NCBI GenBank assembly: GCA_965207475.1
Contig: OZ242278.1
Coordinates: 930,001-994,000 of the forward strand
Length of the DNA: 64,000 nucleotides
Direction: 5' to 3'
From: WTFY01 sp011523795
Lineage (GTDB): Bacteria; Pseudomonadota; Gammaproteobacteria; UBA4575
The number at the start of each line of letters is the position of its first letter. Position 1 is the first letter of the stretch. Below, piece by piece: positions 63,716 through 64,000 of this stretch. The translations under genes and the position numbers were made by a program. A model generated the notes under the pieces. That model did no database searches. It saw nothing but the letters and a program-made list of their open reading frames with translations, and was not told the DNA's origin.

Positions 63716-64000
63716 ATGAAAAAACTTTTATATCACTTTGATACTGATCTTGTTCCAAGTGTATTTGATTCAGTGGTCGCATATGATGGAGGTGCTGACC
63801 ACGTAACACAATATGCAGGCATTCATGAAGATAACTGTTCAAAGCTGGTCGAAGGTGCCATATACACGAGGGCGCCTAAACATAAAAAAAATACAGCAAT
63901 ATTCATAGGAGGAAGTGACTTGGCTGCTGGTCAGTCGTTGCTCGAAGCTGTACAACGTAATTTCTTTCAGAATTTTCGAGTGTCCGTAATGCTCGACAGC
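63716..64000 (+). CDS. mtdA: NADP-dependent methylene-H4F/H4MPT dehydrogenase MtdA, 3' partial
   Basis: The first 95 codons are present; the gene runs off the window. KLLYHFDTDLVPSVFDSVVAYDGGADHV, then GAIYTRAPKHKKNTAIFIGGSDLAAGQ and VSVMLDS match the N-terminal domain of MtdA, which reduces methenyl-H4F to methylene-H4F with NADPH for the serine cycle. The family also includes MtdB, which oxidises methylene-H4MPT; the serine-cycle context favours MtdA. Weak ribosome site. No fch is in the window; it may be just downstream. Confidence 0.9.
   Translation, partial: MKKLLYHFDTDLVPSVFDSVVAYDGGADHVTQYAGIHEDNCSKLVEGAIYTRAPKHKKNTAIFIGGSDLAAGQSLLEAVQRNFFQNFRVSVMLDS

Noticed and set aside
1..64000. 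CRISPR array or rRNA operon
   Set aside because: No regularly spaced direct repeats and no rRNA segments were seen on either strand.

Overview
The window looks like chromosomal DNA of a methylotrophic gammaproteobacterium. Two things suggest this. First, the housekeeping gene order is typical of Gammaproteobacteria: ychF-pth-rplY-prs-tRNA-Gln-ispE-lolB facing hemA-prfA-prmC, then gatBAC facing mreBCD, and an LPS inner-core block near ilvE, glnE and hldE. Second, the right end (about 53.5-64 kb) carries a serine-cycle C1 assimilation cluster: serine-glyoxylate aminotransferase, malyl-CoA lyase, malate thiokinase alpha and beta subunits, hydroxypyruvate reductase, PEP carboxylase and the start of an MtdA-type methylene-tetrahydrofolate dehydrogenase. 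The genus cannot be fixed from the sequence alone.

Left end (1-6973): part of an integrated element that abuts the 3' end of a tRNA-Met(CAT). It holds a P4-type integrase next to the tRNA, a second smaller tyrosine recombinase, two closely related AlpA-like regulators in opposite orientation, a roughly 1 kb palindrome-rich segment without convincing genes, and a cargo zone. The cargo has a protein resembling the ApeA/HEPN defence family (cut by the window edge), a small protein with a HEPN-like motif, a putative nuclease-like protein and the relic of a helicase-type gene. The far end of the element lies outside the window.

Middle (7-47.6 kb): mainly core genes for translation quality control, isoprenoid precursor, haem, ribosome release, Glu-tRNA amidation, cell shape (MreBCD), RNase D, sulfur amino acid synthesis (MetY), PLP and thiamin synthesis (PdxH, ThiC), methionine sulfoxide repair, and LPS inner core (WaaF, WaaA, KdkA, a second GT9 enzyme, HldE). 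Inserted between thiC and waaF is an unusual overlapping pair: a Gfo/Idh-type oxidoreductase and a radical SAM protein. An iron-type ABC transporter follows an A/T-rich Fur-like site (47.7-51.5 kb), then ilvD.

Right end (53.5-64 kb): a collinear block begins with 5-formyl-tetrahydrofolate cyclo-ligase and a stand-alone formyltransferase of the Ftr/FhcD family, followed by the serine-cycle genes. The pairing suggests, as a hypothesis, that formyl units may be passed from the methanofuran/methanopterin branch to tetrahydrofolate and cyclised to methenyl-H4F for MtdA, bypassing free formate. A simpler reading is removal of 5-formyl-H4F, an inhibitor of the serine hydroxymethyltransferase on which the cycle depends.
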